Notes: generated from the sequence alone by a model not told the origin. A stretch of 64,000 nt of DNA from Dendrolimus kikuchii (GCA_019925095.2 CM034407.1:17056710-17120709), one strand, 5' to 3'; positions 33,238 through 44,727 are shown, counted from the first letter of the stretch. Program-made: numbers and translations.

Positions 33238-34722
33238 ATGCCTACCAAATCGCAATCTGCCATCTTTATGCAAACCCATAAGTACATAACTTTCCTATTA
33301 GAGATAGCTAACCTTATATTAAAAGGAGACAAAAAGTATAGTGTAAACGATTTCATAGGGCGCTTTACAAAATTGGACGATATAAAGGGCAAGTTGGATA
33401 CAGTATATTATGAGATCTTGGACTCTAAAGACCTTGACGACAAAGTGGAAAAATGGTACTTTGACTACTACACCTCGGCTATAGAAGCATATGAAAAAAT
33501 TTTGGTGGCAAACATCACCATCAGCTCAAGCATCAAACCAAGCTCGCCCACATTCTCCACGTCTACTGTTCTGCCCAAAATAGATCTACCCAAATTTTCT
33601 TCCAAGCTTGAGGATTGGCCATCTTTCATAACAATTTTCAAAAGCCTTACGGACACTGCCGGTAATTTGTCAGGTGCAGTTAAATTACACTATTTATTTT
33701 CTTGCCTCTCCGGAGAAGCTCTCAGTATGGTATCACACCTCAAGGTTACCGATGAGAACTACGATGTAGCGATGACAACACTTGCCAATCGCTACGAAAA
33801 TCGCCGAGTTCTCATTGATAGGTTTATAGATATGATACTAGAGTTACCCCACATCACCACCCGCTCACAAATCAGACAGTTATTTTTAGCCCCTCTTATT
33901 TCAACCCAATCGGCGCTTAAAAACCTAAACTTACCACTACATGACTCAGACTACGTCCTAGTGTCAATAGTAGTGCGGAAGTTAAAGGGCGAGCTTCGCA
34001 CATTATTTGAACGAACGCATGGGTCTTCAGACACTCTGCCCACCTTAAAGGATGTAATCACATTCTTAGAAGACCATGCACGTTGCACAGAAACTGAGAC
34101 ATATAACCCACCCCCCCCTCCCCTCAGCCCGACATACAGACAAACTGAACGTGCTTCTCCCTCAGCACGGTACCAACCACGCGCTTCTGCACCCAGACCA
34201 GAAATTCGGCACGTTCGTTTTCAGCCCACTACTTCCGTCCGCCCACCTTTAACGCGCCCTGCATATCCTCTACAAAGTCAAGCGTACCCTGTACAGTACG
34301 CTCAAGGATACCCACAGTCTACACAATATTTCGAGCCCATAGCACAAGATTCCGCCCACCCACCAGCACCGACCAATAATTATTACTGCCCTTGGTGTCA
34401 CGTTAGAGGACACAGGTTGCTGAACTGCGGTGAATACCTAAGACAGCCTACGCAAGGGCGCTGGGATTTTATCCAAGCTCATGAACGGTGCCGTAAGTGT
34501 CTAGGACCCCATTACTCTGACGAGTGCAGATCCACAGGACGGTGTAGAGAATGTGATAGCGAGAAACACCATACCACCTTACATCGCAGTGGCTTTGAAT
34601 CACCCACATATGACAATTCTCACCTCTTGCCCCCACAACTAAGAGGACAAGAACACACCCGCCCAACCACGGAATCAAGAAACTCTTCTCGTCGTAATTC
34701 ACCTATTAATTCACAACAATGA
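33238..34722 (+). CDS. gag: BEL/Pao Gag
   Basis: Gag is the structural protein that packages element RNA into cytoplasmic virus-like particles. From the ATG at 33238 (MPTKSQSAIF) it is 494 residues. The open frame extends upstream to 33130, but that part is a poly-K/poly-F translation of the A/T block, so the later ATG is preferred. Residues ~114-270 match the DUF1759-type Gag domain (PKIDLPKFSSKLEDWPSF onward). A proline-rich stretch follows (~290-380). Three zinc-knuckle-like motifs: C384-x2-C-x4-H-x4-C, a CCHC-like motif from C418, and C436-x2-C-x4-H-x4-H. It ends at TGA 34720. In many relatives gag and pol are one frame, and translation past this stop stays open in the same frame to 34992, so the stop may be a mutation. 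Confidence 0.9.
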   Translation: MPTKSQSAIFMQTHKYITFLLEIANLILKGDKKYSVNDFIGRFTKLDDIKGKLDTVYYEILDSKDLDDKVEKWYFDYYTSAIEAYEKILVANITISSSIKPSSPTFSTSTVLPKIDLPKFSSKLEDWPSFITIFKSLTDTAGNLSGAVKLHYLFSCLSGEALSMVSHLKVTDENYDVAMTTLANRYENRRVLIDRFIDMILELPHITTRSQIRQLFLAPLISTQSALKNLNLPLHDSDYVLVSIVVRKLKGELRTLFERTHGSSDTLPTLKDVITFLEDHARCTETETYNPPPPPLSPTYRQTERASPSARYQPRASAPRPEIRHVRFQPTTSVRPPLTRPAYPLQSQAYPVQYAQGYPQSTQYFEPIAQDSAHPPAPTNNYYCPWCHVRGHRLLNCGEYLRQPTQGRWDFIQAHERCRKCLGPHYSDECRSTGRCRECDSEKHHTTLHRSGFESPTYDNSHLLPPQLRGQEHTRPTTESRNSSRRNSPINSQQ

Positions 34723-34837
34723 CTACCTGCTACTCACTTACACAATACTACACTACACCCACCCATACCATCGCTACAATATACACCATCCACTACATCA
34801 CGTAAACAAAATAAATCCCAGTTTCATACTCAGCACT

Positions 34838-37800
34838 ATGATAATAAAGTTTATCATAATAATCACTTGCCCGGCAGCCCTGTTACTTCCTCTGATAAAG
34901 CTAACCAAAATGACAGTCATATTTCAGCACATACTCAGCACATTACAGTACACGATCCACCAGTTTTATTACCCACTGTGTCCCGCTATTGACTTGATTA
35001 TGGGTTCTGATGTCTTGGGCCAAATTTTGGATGGTAACAAAATTTTTTTGGGCCCCGGCAGGCCAATAGCCTTCGGCACGATCTTCAATTTCGCTCTTTT
35101 AGGTCCTATCAATCCAAACTACACAAAGCCTGAGCCTCAAGTTAATTCAGCACTAGTAAATATTGACTGTTTACAACCCCAACACTCAAATAAAGAAATA
35201 CACTCCGCTCTGGAGAGATTCTGGGAAGTCGAAGAAGTGCAATCAAAGGACAACTCAACCTCTGACGAGTGTGAGGAGAACTTTCGTTCTACCACCACAC
35301 GTGATCCCACAGGGCGATACATAGTATCCCTTCCCTTTCTTACAAAGGCACCTAAGCTCGGTGCAACCCACGCTATTGCACTACGACGATTCCTTAATTT
35401 GGAGCGCAAACTCCAAAGAGATCCTACCCTCCGCTCAAAATATATCGACTTCATGAAGGAATACATTGACATGGGCCACATGGCTCTTTGTCACCCCAGC
35501 ACATTCAAAGGAAAAGACCATTTTTACGTCCCGCATCATGGCATCTTCAAAGCCAACTCTGAAAAACTTCGCACGGTTTTTGATGGCAGCTGTAAGAGCT
35601 CTAATGGTGTCAGTCTTAATGACTGTCTGCACACTGGCCCACCGCTCCAACGTGATATTACTGACATCATTCTAAATTTTCGTACTCACAAAGTGGTCTT
35701 TAGTACAGACATCCAGATGATGTTTAGAAATATACTAGTTCACCCAGACCACAGACGGTTCCAACTCATTCTATGGCGCTCTTCTCCAGATCAACCTCTG
35801 CTCACTTACGCCCTGTCCACTGTCACGTATGGCCTACGACCCAGCCCCTTCCTCGCCAATCGATCTATTATACAGCTGGTCACTGATGAAGGTCACCGTT
35901 TTCCCCAGGCTGCACAGGTTCTTACGCACTCCATATTCGTGGATGACATTCTGACTGGGCATGATTCAGTTGACAAGGCAATAGCTCTGCAGACTGAACT
36001 CATTGAGTTACTAGCCCTAGGGGGATTTCATTTGCGAAAGTGGACCTCAAACTCTCGTCAGCTTTTAGAACGCTTCCCGGATGATCAATGTGACATACCC
36101 AAGGATTTTGATGTTGTACCCGACTCCAATGCAATCAAGGTACTTGGTATGCAATGGATACCCCAAACGGACGAATTTACATATCACATTTCGGTACCTA
36201 CACTGGAAAAATTTACCAAAAGGTCAATACTCAGTACCATCGCTCGTTTATACGATCCTAGTGGATGGATCAGCCCAGTTATTTTCCGCGCAAAACTGCT
36301 CATTCAGCACCTATGGACTCTAAAGTTAGACTGGGATGAATCGGCTCCCAATGATGTCACATTTCAATTTCAGCACATTTTTGAAGACTTACCTCTACTC
36401 TCTGCTCTTCGACTCCCCAGAACAATTTGCACCAGCAAAGATTCCACCTACACCCTACACGGTTTTGCCGATGCATCCGAATCCGGATATGCAGCCGCAG
36501 TCTATCTTCATGAAACGAATATCACGGGTCAGGTACACGTCAGACTACTTGTTTCTAAATCCAAGGTAGCCCCCATTAAAACCCGACAGACTATACCAAA
36601 GCTGGAACTTTCAGCTGCACACCTCACTTCGCTGCTCCTGCCTGGTCTAAAACCCAGAAAAATGGTAGCTCACATCGCGGTTCCTGATCTAGACACGGAT
36701 TTACTCACGAGATTCAGCTCCTTAGACACACTTGTAGGCGTAACCGCATGTATTAAACGTTTTGCACACAATTGCTTGGTATCTTCTCACTCTCGCATCG
36801 TTGGTCCCATTACCGTAGACGAACGTAAGAAAGCGCTCTTACACTGGGTACGCTCAGTCCAACAAAATATGTTCGCTGAAGACATCCACCGACTGCAAAC
36901 TAACAAATTATGTACAGTGCGAATACAACGCCTCTCGCCCTTTCTCAAGGATGGTCTTCTTAGAGTAGGAGGGCGCTTGTCCAACTCAGCCCTTAGATAT
37001 GACACACAACATCCCCTCATCTTACCCAGTTCAAGCCCCCTTGTGGACCTAATTATAGATCATTTCCACACTATACACTGCCACCCGGGCGCAGATACAC
37101 TACACGCACTACTCCGTCAACAATACTGGATTTTATCTGGAAGGCGAGTCATTCGTCACCGTGTCTTTAAATGTGTACGCTGTTTTAGGCATCGAGCTCA
37201 GCCGAATCCCCCTTTTATGGCCGACCTACCGGCTGATCGAGTCAGCCCACAACCGGTGTTTAGTCAAGTGTCCACGGATTTTGCCGGACCATTCCTAATT
37301 AAATCAAGTACTCTACGCAATGCCAAACTTCTCAAAGGCTACTTTTGTGTTTTCGTTTGTCTCGCCACCAAGGCAGTGCACTTAGAGGCTGTCTCGGAAC
37401 TTTCTACGGACGCCTTTTTTGCGGCATTGCAAAGGTTCGTTAGTCGGCGCGGAATCCCTACCCTAATTCGCTCTGATTGCGGTACAAACTATGTCGGCGC
37501 AAGAAATCAGCTCATAGAAGTACAAAACTTCTTAAAGGCCAATGATGATAGAATTACGCACAAGCTAGCCACACAGCAGATCACATGGTTGCTCAATCCG
37601 CCCTCAGCTCCTTCTTTTGGCGGTCTGCACGAGGCAGCCGTGAAATCTACTAAGCAATTACTCTATCGCGTATTAGGTGAGCAGCATCTGACCTTTGAAG
37701 AATTTTCTACACTCTTAGCCCGTATTGAGGCCGTTCTCAACTCTCGACCACTCTGCCCTCTGTCTTCAGACCCTACAGACTTCGAAGTCCTAACCGCTGG

Positions 37801-38179
37801 TCATTTCCTTATAGGTCGCCCACTTACCGCATTACCCGAACATTCCCATGAATCCTCTCCTCCATCAACCCTACGACGTTTTCGCTTAGTGCAAGCGTTG
37901 GCTCAGCGATTTTGGACCTTGTGGTCGAAATCCTACCTGCACACTCTCCAATCCCGATCTAAATGGACTACGGAAACCAGTCGACCCAAGATTGGTGAGC
38001 TGGTACTCATAAAGGAGGATAATCTTCCCAGACTCCAGTGGAAGATGGGAAGAATAAAGAAGATTCTGCCCGGAAAGGATGACGTCGTCCGAGTCGTAGA
38101 ACTCAGCACCAAGGATGGCAGCTTAACGAGACCAGTCACAAAGATTGCTCGTCTTCCCCTCGACGACAACAGCACTTAG
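34838..38179 (+). pseudogene. pol: BEL/Pao Pol, open but with protease and RNase H deletions
   Basis: Pol copies the element RNA into DNA and integrates it. The frame is open for 1,113 codons, but homology in this frame starts only at ~34985 (AIDLIMGSDVLG, the end of the aspartic protease); the first ~49 codons are out-of-frame gag-pol linker. The protease catalytic DxG region is absent. Reverse transcriptase: D291 in STDIQ (motif A), YGLRPSPFLANRS (motif B), FVDD at residues 367-370 (motif C). RNase H: D545 and E590 remain, then an in-frame deletion near 36640 removes the later acidic residues. Integrase: HHCC (H744, H747 or H749, C779, C782) and catalytic D814, D880, E932. A DUF5641-like C-terminus follows. 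TAG stop at 38177. RT and integrase motifs look intact; the polyprotein as a whole cannot be functional alone. Confidence 0.92.
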
Positions 38180-38225
38180 TCAGCACTATAAATGGGAGCC
38201 GTCACCTTTTCCCCGGGCCCCAGGA

Positions 38226-38408
38226 TGTTCACGCCACCGCGTAACGAACGATGATTCCCCGAAAAAGTAATTTACCCCGCACTTCCGCGTCTCAACGATC
38301 AGTCTGAATCGATCCGTCGTAAAAACATTCACGCATCGCGCGCGCATTTGAGATATCCACCCAATTGCAATACTAACCGGGTTCCAAGAGCTTGGTGATA
38401 AGTGGCAA
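38226..38408 (+). repeat. 3' LTR, truncated
   Basis: 183 bp starting tgttcacgcc and ending gataagtggcaa, where a poly-T and a family A-like sequence begin. The TATA-containing remainder of the LTR is absent. Differs from the 5' LTR at four sites. Confidence 0.92.
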
Positions 38409-38590
38409 TTTTTTTATTAATGGGGTAAAGTAAACGACCTTCCACACTTTCCATCACGGCCCACCTGATGGAAAGTGGTTACCATCGTCACACATATTTA
38501 CAACAGCAAAGATGTCACCAAATTGCTGCCAGCCTCGAAGAGGGGACTGGAATCTAGCCACGGATGCTGGAATACAACAGTGTCTATCTG
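38409..38590 (-). repeat. Family A-like copy 11, diverged
   Basis: Poly-T start, then cggcccacctgatggaaagt and ggttaccatcg as in minus-strand family A, increasingly diverged to the right. It marks the broken end of the BEL 3' LTR. Confidence 0.65.
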
Positions 38591-38889
38591 TTTCTATGGT
38601 TAACCGCAGGTTTCTTCCACTTCTTCCCTTTAACGGTAGACTGAGTGACCCACTAGCGCCACTCGGTGATAACCCGCAGTTCCGAGTAATTCAGCTACAT
38701 ATTCAGATTGAATTAGTACCAATTACTGTAGACTACGCGGCGATTCATGGATCTCTCGACGTTCAGTCGTTGACCACGCGAGGGTTATTAGTTGACAACG
38801 CGGCGTCCACCCGTGGATGGCGAGGCTTTTCGGAACCCTGGTGGCTTTAAATAACTATAACTCTAAAAAAACAATAACACGTTGTGAAT
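38591..38889. other. Unassigned sequence
   Basis: A 112-codon ORF spans 38512-38850 but starts inside the repeat and has no recognised domain. Confidence 0.35.
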
Positions 38890-39105
38890 CTATACTAATA
38901 TTATAAAGAGGTAAAGTTTGTGTGTTTGTGACGTTGTAGGGGGTAATCTCTGAGTCTACTGAACCGATTTTGAAAATTATTTTTGTGTTGGAAAGCTCAT
39001 CTATTGATCAATATTATAGGCTATATAACATCACGCTAGGACCAATAGAAGCGGAGCGGTAATGAAAAATCTGCATGTGTTGAGCCGGACGAGCCTGCTA
39101 GTAGT
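38890..39105 (+). mobile_element. Helitron-like element
   Basis: ctatactaatattataaagag start, gggggtaatctctgagtctac core, and gagccggacgagcctgctag end. Same family as 25692-25873. Confidence 0.78.
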
Positions 39106-39150
39106 ACATATGTAGAATCTATTTTTAACTTATATGATTGTTTGATATTA

Positions 39151-39905
39151 AAATCACGTTTTAACGGTTTTAAGCGCGGTAATTTATTTGTTTTTATTAT
39201 TCCGACGTTTCGGCCACTTTTCAGTAGCTGCGATCGCGGAAGACAAAGGTGTCGAGTGTCAATGAGTATCGTTATTTACCTCCCACCCATTTTAATCTTC
39301 TAATATATAAAATTCTCGTGTCACAATGTTAGTTACTCCTCCGAAACGGCTTGACCGATTTTTATGAAATTTTATATGCTTATTCAGTAGGTCTGAGAAT
39401 CGGCTACTATCTATTTTTCATACCCCTAAGTGATAAGGGTTGTCCACCCCTTACATTTTATTTTTATTTTTTGTACAAAATTTTTTAACTTTATTTTTTT
39501 ATAATGTTGCATTAAAAATACATAATTAATTATAAACTTAAATTTTTTGGCAAGATTTTTAATCTTATTTTGTCATGACTTAGAATAAAAAAAAAATATA
39601 TTACTCTTTTACATTCACAATTAGAACCGGTAGGTGGCGCTGAGATCGGGTTCTGGAATCCTCCTAATCACCTGGAGCGATTTTGGTGATTTTGTGTTTG
39701 TGTGTTTGAGTGGGTACCCGGATGGTTTAGATTCGCAATTAGAACCGGTAGGTGGCTCTGGGTTCGGGTTCTAGAATTTTATTTTTTTAAGGCAGGACAA
39801 CGTCTGCCGGGGCCGCTAGTATTATATAAAATTATTAGTTTACAAACCGTTAAAACGTAGTTTTATTATGTATACTAGTCACAAAAACTTAAGAAAATAT
39901 TATAT
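39151..39905. mobile_element. Foldback FB1 copy, interrupted by a Helitron-like element
   Basis: Left arm cgttttaacggttttaagcg to cccacccattttaat; right arm aaaccgttaaaacgtagttt to cacaaaaacttaag. The middle holds the insert at 39305-39820. Confidence 0.7.
39305..39820 (+). mobile_element. Helitron-like element, larger
   Basis: tatataaaattctcgtgtca start, cctccgaaacggcttgaccg core, aggtggcgctgagatcgg and gtctgccggggccgctag end (CTAG then ta). It contains an internal partial duplication (ttagaaccggtaggtggc occurs twice). Confidence 0.75.
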
Positions 39906-39943
39906 TATATGTTTGACTTTAAAAATATCTTCAGCAGAACAGA

Positions 39944-40203
39944 ACAGGCCGTGCGGCCTGTTATAAGTGGCGACAAAACAACCCTCTGCTAGGTGGTAAG
40001 CCATTTTCCCGACTGAATGGCTACCACCCCTGGTCTAGGGTATGCCGCCATAACAACCTTGAGTTGTGTTCCGGCATAACTGGCCATGTTCCAGTCTCCC
40101 TTTAGAGAGCAGAAGCATATTGGTAGCACATTTGGTGTTACAAATGTCCATAGGTGATAGTAACTGTCTGCCTGTCTGCTAAACTCATGCAATAAAAAAA
40201 AGA
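39944..40203 (+). repeat. Family A copy 12, diverged
   Basis: Lacks the extreme 5' end; gtgcggcctgttataagtgg to catgcaataaaaaa. Many substitutions, so an old copy. Confidence 0.78.
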
Positions 40204-40349
40204 ACTTAGTTTTTAATTAATCTTTTGAATTTGACTTTTAGTTTCCTCATCACATTTATCGCAATAAAAGAGTAGCCTGATTCTCTTTCCTCTAAACTAG
40301 CCTCTGCCCGCGATTTCGTCCGCGTGGAATAGTTAAAAAAAGTAAGTCT

Positions 40350-40649
40350 ATTGCCGGAGTTCCGCAGACAGGCAGACGGCCCACTTGATGGAAAGCGGTT
40401 ACCATCGCCTATGGACATTTGCAACACCAAAGGTGCCACAAATGCACCGCTGCTCGCTTAAGGGAGACCGGAACCCGGTCACCATGCCGGAACACAACAC
40501 AAAGTTATTATGGCGGCATACTTTAGACCAGGGGTGGTCGCCATCCAGTCGAGCAAATACCCTACCACCGGCTGTGGGTTGCTCTGTCGCTTCTTACGAC
40601 AGGCCGCCCGGCCGCAGGAAACTATATTCTTTCTCCGTTCCTGCACGGA
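40350..40649 (-). repeat. Family A copy 13
   Basis: Minus strand from ttgccggagttccgcagaca to cctgcacgg. No clear poly-T remains at its left. Confidence 0.8.
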
Positions 40650-40779
40650 AACAAGTTAAATATAGCCCCCTATTTGAAAACATTCTTCATTGGTGCTCCG
40701 CTCCTATTATTTTAGCGTGATGATATATAGCCTATAGCCTTCCTCAATAAATGGGCTATCTAACACCCAATGAATTTTT

Positions 40780-40905
40780 CAAATCAGACCAGTGGTTCCA
40801 GAGATTAGCGCGTTCAAGCAAACAAACAAACTCATCGTCGTCGTCATCAGCCATTCTTAGTCCACTGCTGGACGTAGGCCTCCCCAAACAAACTTATCAG
40901 CTTTA
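40780..40905 (-). mobile_element. RTE-like LINE 3' end
   Basis: tcatcagccattcttagtcc then actgctggacgtaggcctcc: reverse complement of the GGCCTACGTCCAGCAGTGGA-type LINE 3' terminus seen at 28.3 kb. Confidence 0.68.
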
Positions 40906-42321
40906 TATATTAGTAGAGATGCCTACGGTATCGTGTTTTCCGATATTTCCGTATTCAAAACGGCTGATTAATTAACCTTTATCCGCTCGAAACGGGCCCT
41001 TTACAACCAATCGACGGTTTTTATTGAAGCGAAAATTCAATTTTATATATCTTTTAACTGAGTTTTTTAACATAATGCTAATTAAGAGAAATGTGAGAGT
41101 ATTCTTCTTTAAATTAAGTTTTCTTTTTACTACAGATATAATTTGAAGAAGTCTTTTATTCATATAAACTGTAAAGCCGATACTAGATGATTCACTTGTC
41201 TTTTAATTTGGATGAATCAACCAAAGAGATATATAATATGAACATTGAATCTATGGGAGTTGCATACGTCTAGTCATCGCAGCGGACAATGAACTACTGT
41301 CTAGCGAATTTTTTATTTTTTTTTGAGCTAAACCCAGCTGAATAGCCGCAGATGGCTGTTTCAGCGATACCGGACTTTGGGGGCTTCCCGACTCCGTGGG
41401 GCGGAGGCGTTCAGCCCGGAAGCAGCGCGCTCGAGGAGGCACCTCCTGATAATACATTGTATATACCATGACTTCGAATACACCTGTAGTGGAACACTTA
41501 CAAGCCAATAGATGGCGCTGTGCAATAATTGATGTCAGACGTTTCCCGAAACATACAAACAATATATACAAAATTTCAACTATAACAGATGGGCCTAGAC
41601 CTGCGAGGAACAACATTAACCTCGCTGGAAGATCTTCCTTTGAGACGGAGGAGCATTCCATCTCGCTCCTCCACCCTTTACGGGTCGCCCCCTTCACACC
41701 GGCATCTATCTATACATCTATCATTTATATACAGTCCACAATAAACTATCCACCTCATAAGTGTGTCTGCTAGACAGGCATACTCTTCTTCAGAGGCCGT
41801 CCATATGATATAGACTTATTGTATTCGGTTGTGTTTGTATGAACTGTGAATGACGTGTGTGTACTTCTAAAACAGATTCTGAATTTATAATTGACATTTC
41901 ACTCAAATTCTGGAAATATGTAACAATAGTTATGATAGTGAAATACAAAGAAAATTTCCCTTAAAAAACAAACTGCATCCTATCCCTCTTTCCGTACTAT
42001 GATAAATTTAATCCTTAAGATAAAATACCCCTTTCACCCGCCATGCCCTTAAGGGCCGAAACACCAAGGGTGAAAACCTCTGTAATGACGATCATTTCTT
42101 TGACAGACCTCCTCTAAATGAAAAGTTGGGGTACTGTTCAAAAGTTCAACCATTGTTTTTTGGCGCCTTTTCCAGCGTTTATTGGCCTAAAGATAAATGG
42201 AGAATGCATTGGTGACCATTACGGGTACCATAATGGGGGTGTTTCAAAATGACGCCTCCATTTGCCGAAAAATGATGGTTGCTCTGTAATTTCAAATTTT
42301 GAATTTTCATCTTGAATATTT
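40906..42321. other. Unassigned region with overlapping ORFs at 41251-41773
   Basis: Contains opposing ORFs of 148 codons (minus, 41251-41697) and 101 codons (plus, 41468-41773). Neither shows a recognisable domain, and the moderately GC-rich part may be a LINE 5' fragment. The rest is AT-rich. Confidence 0.3.
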
Positions 42322-42633
42322 TTCCGTGCAGGAACGGGGAAAGAATACAATTTCCTGCGGCCGGGCGCCCTGTCGTAAGAGGCGACAAAACAACCCACAG
42401 CCAAATGGTAGGATAATTGACCGACTGGATGGCTACCACCCCTGGTCTAGAGTATGCCACCATAACAACCTTGAGTTGTGTTCCGGCATTAGTGACCAAG
42501 TTCCAGTCTCCCTTAAGAGAGCAGCAGCGCATTTATAGCACCTTTGGTGTTGCAAATGTCCATAGGTGATGGTAACCGCTATCCGTCAGGCCGTCTGCCT
42601 GTCTGCTAAACTCCTGCAATAAAAAATAAATAA
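42322..42633 (+). repeat. Family A copy 14
   Basis: tttccgtgcaggaacgggga to cctgcaataaaaaataaata; gcgacaaaacaacc variant. Confidence 0.84.
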
Positions 42634-43130
42634 ATATATATACAATTTATAAACTCAATTGAGGAACCAAAGGAATGAATTCGTAAATTGGGCCTGATGG
42701 ACAATATGTCTAAATATCCGATTTCGTTTACAGCGACGGCTATGTATTCTAAGCATGCTCGCATGTTCCCAATATATATAATATCTCCTGGACTACTAGT
42801 TCCTTATGGTTCAATTTGAATGGCTGCAAAAGACTACCACAATAATAGTCTTGGTAATAAGTAGGCGGCTCATTATTTCGTCAGGTCTACGATCAAGCCC
42901 TTTTCTTGTTACATCACGTAATAATGTTCTTGAAATAAGGCTTATTATATAAGATTATACTTACTGTTTTAAATTCTGTTTGTAGACTACAAAGAAGATT
43001 AAGATCTTAAGATCCCAAATGAAATATTAAGCTTAGCTAGACTAAAATGTCCGAGGGCAGTATGGAAAAGTAATTAATTCCAAAAAACTTCTTAAATTTA
43101 GCGGTTATAACGAAGCAGCTAAGTAGCCTC
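42634..43130. other. Unassigned AT-rich sequence
   Basis: Nothing recognised. Confidence 0.35.
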
Positions 43131-43131
43131 T

Positions 43132-43360
43132 TTAAATTACCGGCGTACCTCACTGCAACGCAGAGGTTCCGGGTTCGATTCCTGGTATAGTAAATTTCGG
43201 AAACGTATTTTCTCCGTTATTTACTATGGTCTGGGTGTCTGGGATCGTCCCCAGAGTAGTCCGTTGTATATTACACATAACACAAGCGTAACTTACTTAA
43301 TTTGAGGATATACAATGTGTGTGTTTGTCTGCCGATTATTATTATTATACTGTATGTCTT
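43132..43360 (+). repeat. tRNA-derived SINE
   Basis: Contains ggttccgggttcgattcctg (pol III B box GGTTCGATTCC) after acctcactgcaacgcagagg, then a body shared with 13.09-13.25 kb and an (ATT)n tail. A functional tRNA cannot be folded from it, so it is a SINE head. Confidence 0.78.
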
Positions 43361-43399
43361 TCAAGACCACGGGCCATAAACATGGCCCGGACTTTTGGG

Positions 43400-44000
43400 G
43401 GGCTTGCGTGGGGCCATGGGAAGGCCAACACGTAGAGGCCCCTTGACAAATTTAATGTAAATGTGGCGTGACACTAACCGGCGATTATCCCTGTCCACAC
43501 CATATAGTAATGCACCCAAGGACAAGCCCCGGCCAGTGTAGGACTATTGTGGGAAATGAGGACAAAAAGTACCGGGTTATTGTGGTGAACTGCTAATGGT
43601 ACTAGGGTTCTGGGAATATGGGGACTATGGCGTCTGCCCGTCGCAATGTTCAGGGAACATGGAAAAATGGGCAGACGGTGACTCGCCACTCCCTGCATGG
43701 GCCCCAAAAAATGCCATAAAGACAGGGGCAACATGGGTGTGAGTGGCTAAGGGGTGTCGAGAGGTAGGCTGCAGGTTCACCGGAGCTACTTCCGACGTTA
43801 GGCCATTTATCACTTCCACCCCTGGAGCTTGAGTCTTAGCTCTAGCGATCTCCACTCCGTGCCGGCTGGCTAAGGCAAGCACGGAGGTGGGGGCCTTGTC
43901 TTGGCCCCCGGAGTCAGGTACGAGGTGTCGCTACTCACCTAAGGCTTCGCCACAACGCCCCCCTGCGGGATTATTATTATTATTATTATTTTTTTTTTTT
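43400..44000. repeat. Unclassified GC-rich repeat, copy 1
   Basis: cccggacttttggggggctt to cacaacgcccccctgcggg followed by (ATT)n and poly-T. A second copy lies at 53398-53900. The minus strand has an open stretch (GVEVINGLTSEVAPVNLQPT) that recurs with changes in the other copy. It may be the terminal region of an R1-type or other LINE; class not established. Confidence 0.6.
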
Positions 44001-44112
44001 CTTCTTAGATCTTCTACTATTCAAACGTTCTAGTCGTACGTACTACTTTCTTCTATATTTAAAGGGCCCAATACCCGTCCCCGGAGACAAACAAACAAGT
44101 AACAAGCCCAGT

Positions 44113-44440
44113 GCTACGTCACGTACATGGAATAATTTATTGCTAAATGAATAGCATGGTTATAAATGAATAGTTCATGTACATGCCAAAATCTGTCAAT
44201 ACAGAAAACAGTATTGCATTTATTTGTACTAGCAGAAGGTGATGCCAGGAGCCTTAAGAACAGACGAGTGTGCATGACAAGAGTTATGAATGTCAAAGAA
44301 GCAAGTGAGGTGTGTAAGAATAAGCCTGAATGGCGCTGTGTTGTTCGTGCCTACCCCGCAAGGGAACTGGCGTGAAGTCATGTATGTATGTATGTAGTAT
44401 TGTATTTAGCAATAAACTATTCCACGTACGTGACGTAACA
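44113..44440. mobile_element. Foldback MITE interrupted by family B
   Basis: Left terminus gctacgtcacgtacatggaa and right terminus ccacgtacgtgacgtaacac are inverted repeats extending over cagcaataaa-type sequence (~40 bp each). Confidence 0.7.
44223..44395 (+). mobile_element. Family B copy M
   Basis: 173-bp insertion between agtattgcattta (44210-44222) and agtattgtattta (44396-44408), a 13-bp duplication with one mismatch. Confidence 0.86.
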
Positions 44441-44727
44441 CCCAGTATTAGGAGTTTCATACGCAGATTATTATAACCAACACCTTCCGCCATCGAATTA
44501 ACACATGAGATACGATAATCTTATAAATTGAATTACCAAAACTGTGTGAAGTTACACCCAACTTATAATACACTTGCCGTAAACAAGTAACCCCAAAAAC
44601 ATTTTCACACACGTAAATAGTGATGGGCAACACAGACGAATATTCTAGTTGACACACTAATACTGACGCAGTGTGTCAAGTTTTTTTAATTCTTTGAAGC
44701 TGTCAAACTCGCGATAATTCTCTCTGT
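44441..44727. other. Unassigned sequence
   Basis: AT-rich with no recognised gene; the last ~40 bp may already belong to the LINE fragment that follows. Confidence 0.3.

Larger units (their letters stand above)
32218..38408 (+). mobile_element. BEL/Pao LTR retrotransposon, internally deleted
   Basis: About 6.2 kb: LTR, leader, gag, pol, truncated LTR. The shared LTR segment (183 bp; 32218-32400 and 38226-38408) differs at four positions by eye, so the insertion is moderately recent. Superfamily comes from gag (DUF1759-like plus zinc knuckles), the RT-RNaseH-integrase order and the DUF5641-like C-terminus. Defects: protease mostly deleted with a frame change, RNase H internally deleted, gag stop, 3' LTR cut at 38408 by a family A-like insertion. 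It is therefore non-autonomous. No target duplication can be checked because the right end is lost. Confidence 0.95.

Noticed and set aside
34838..34984. ATG at 34838 as the real start of Pol
   Set aside because: The first ~49 codons are out of frame with the gag-pol linker; homology starts at ~34985 after a deletion junction.
41251..41773. Opposing ORFs of 148 and 101 codons
   Set aside because: No recognisable domain and overlapping on opposite strands; described only as unassigned.
43160..43195. tRNA gene with B box ggttcgattcc
   Set aside because: No acceptor stem or complete cloverleaf; the downstream body and (ATT)n tail show a tRNA-derived SINE.
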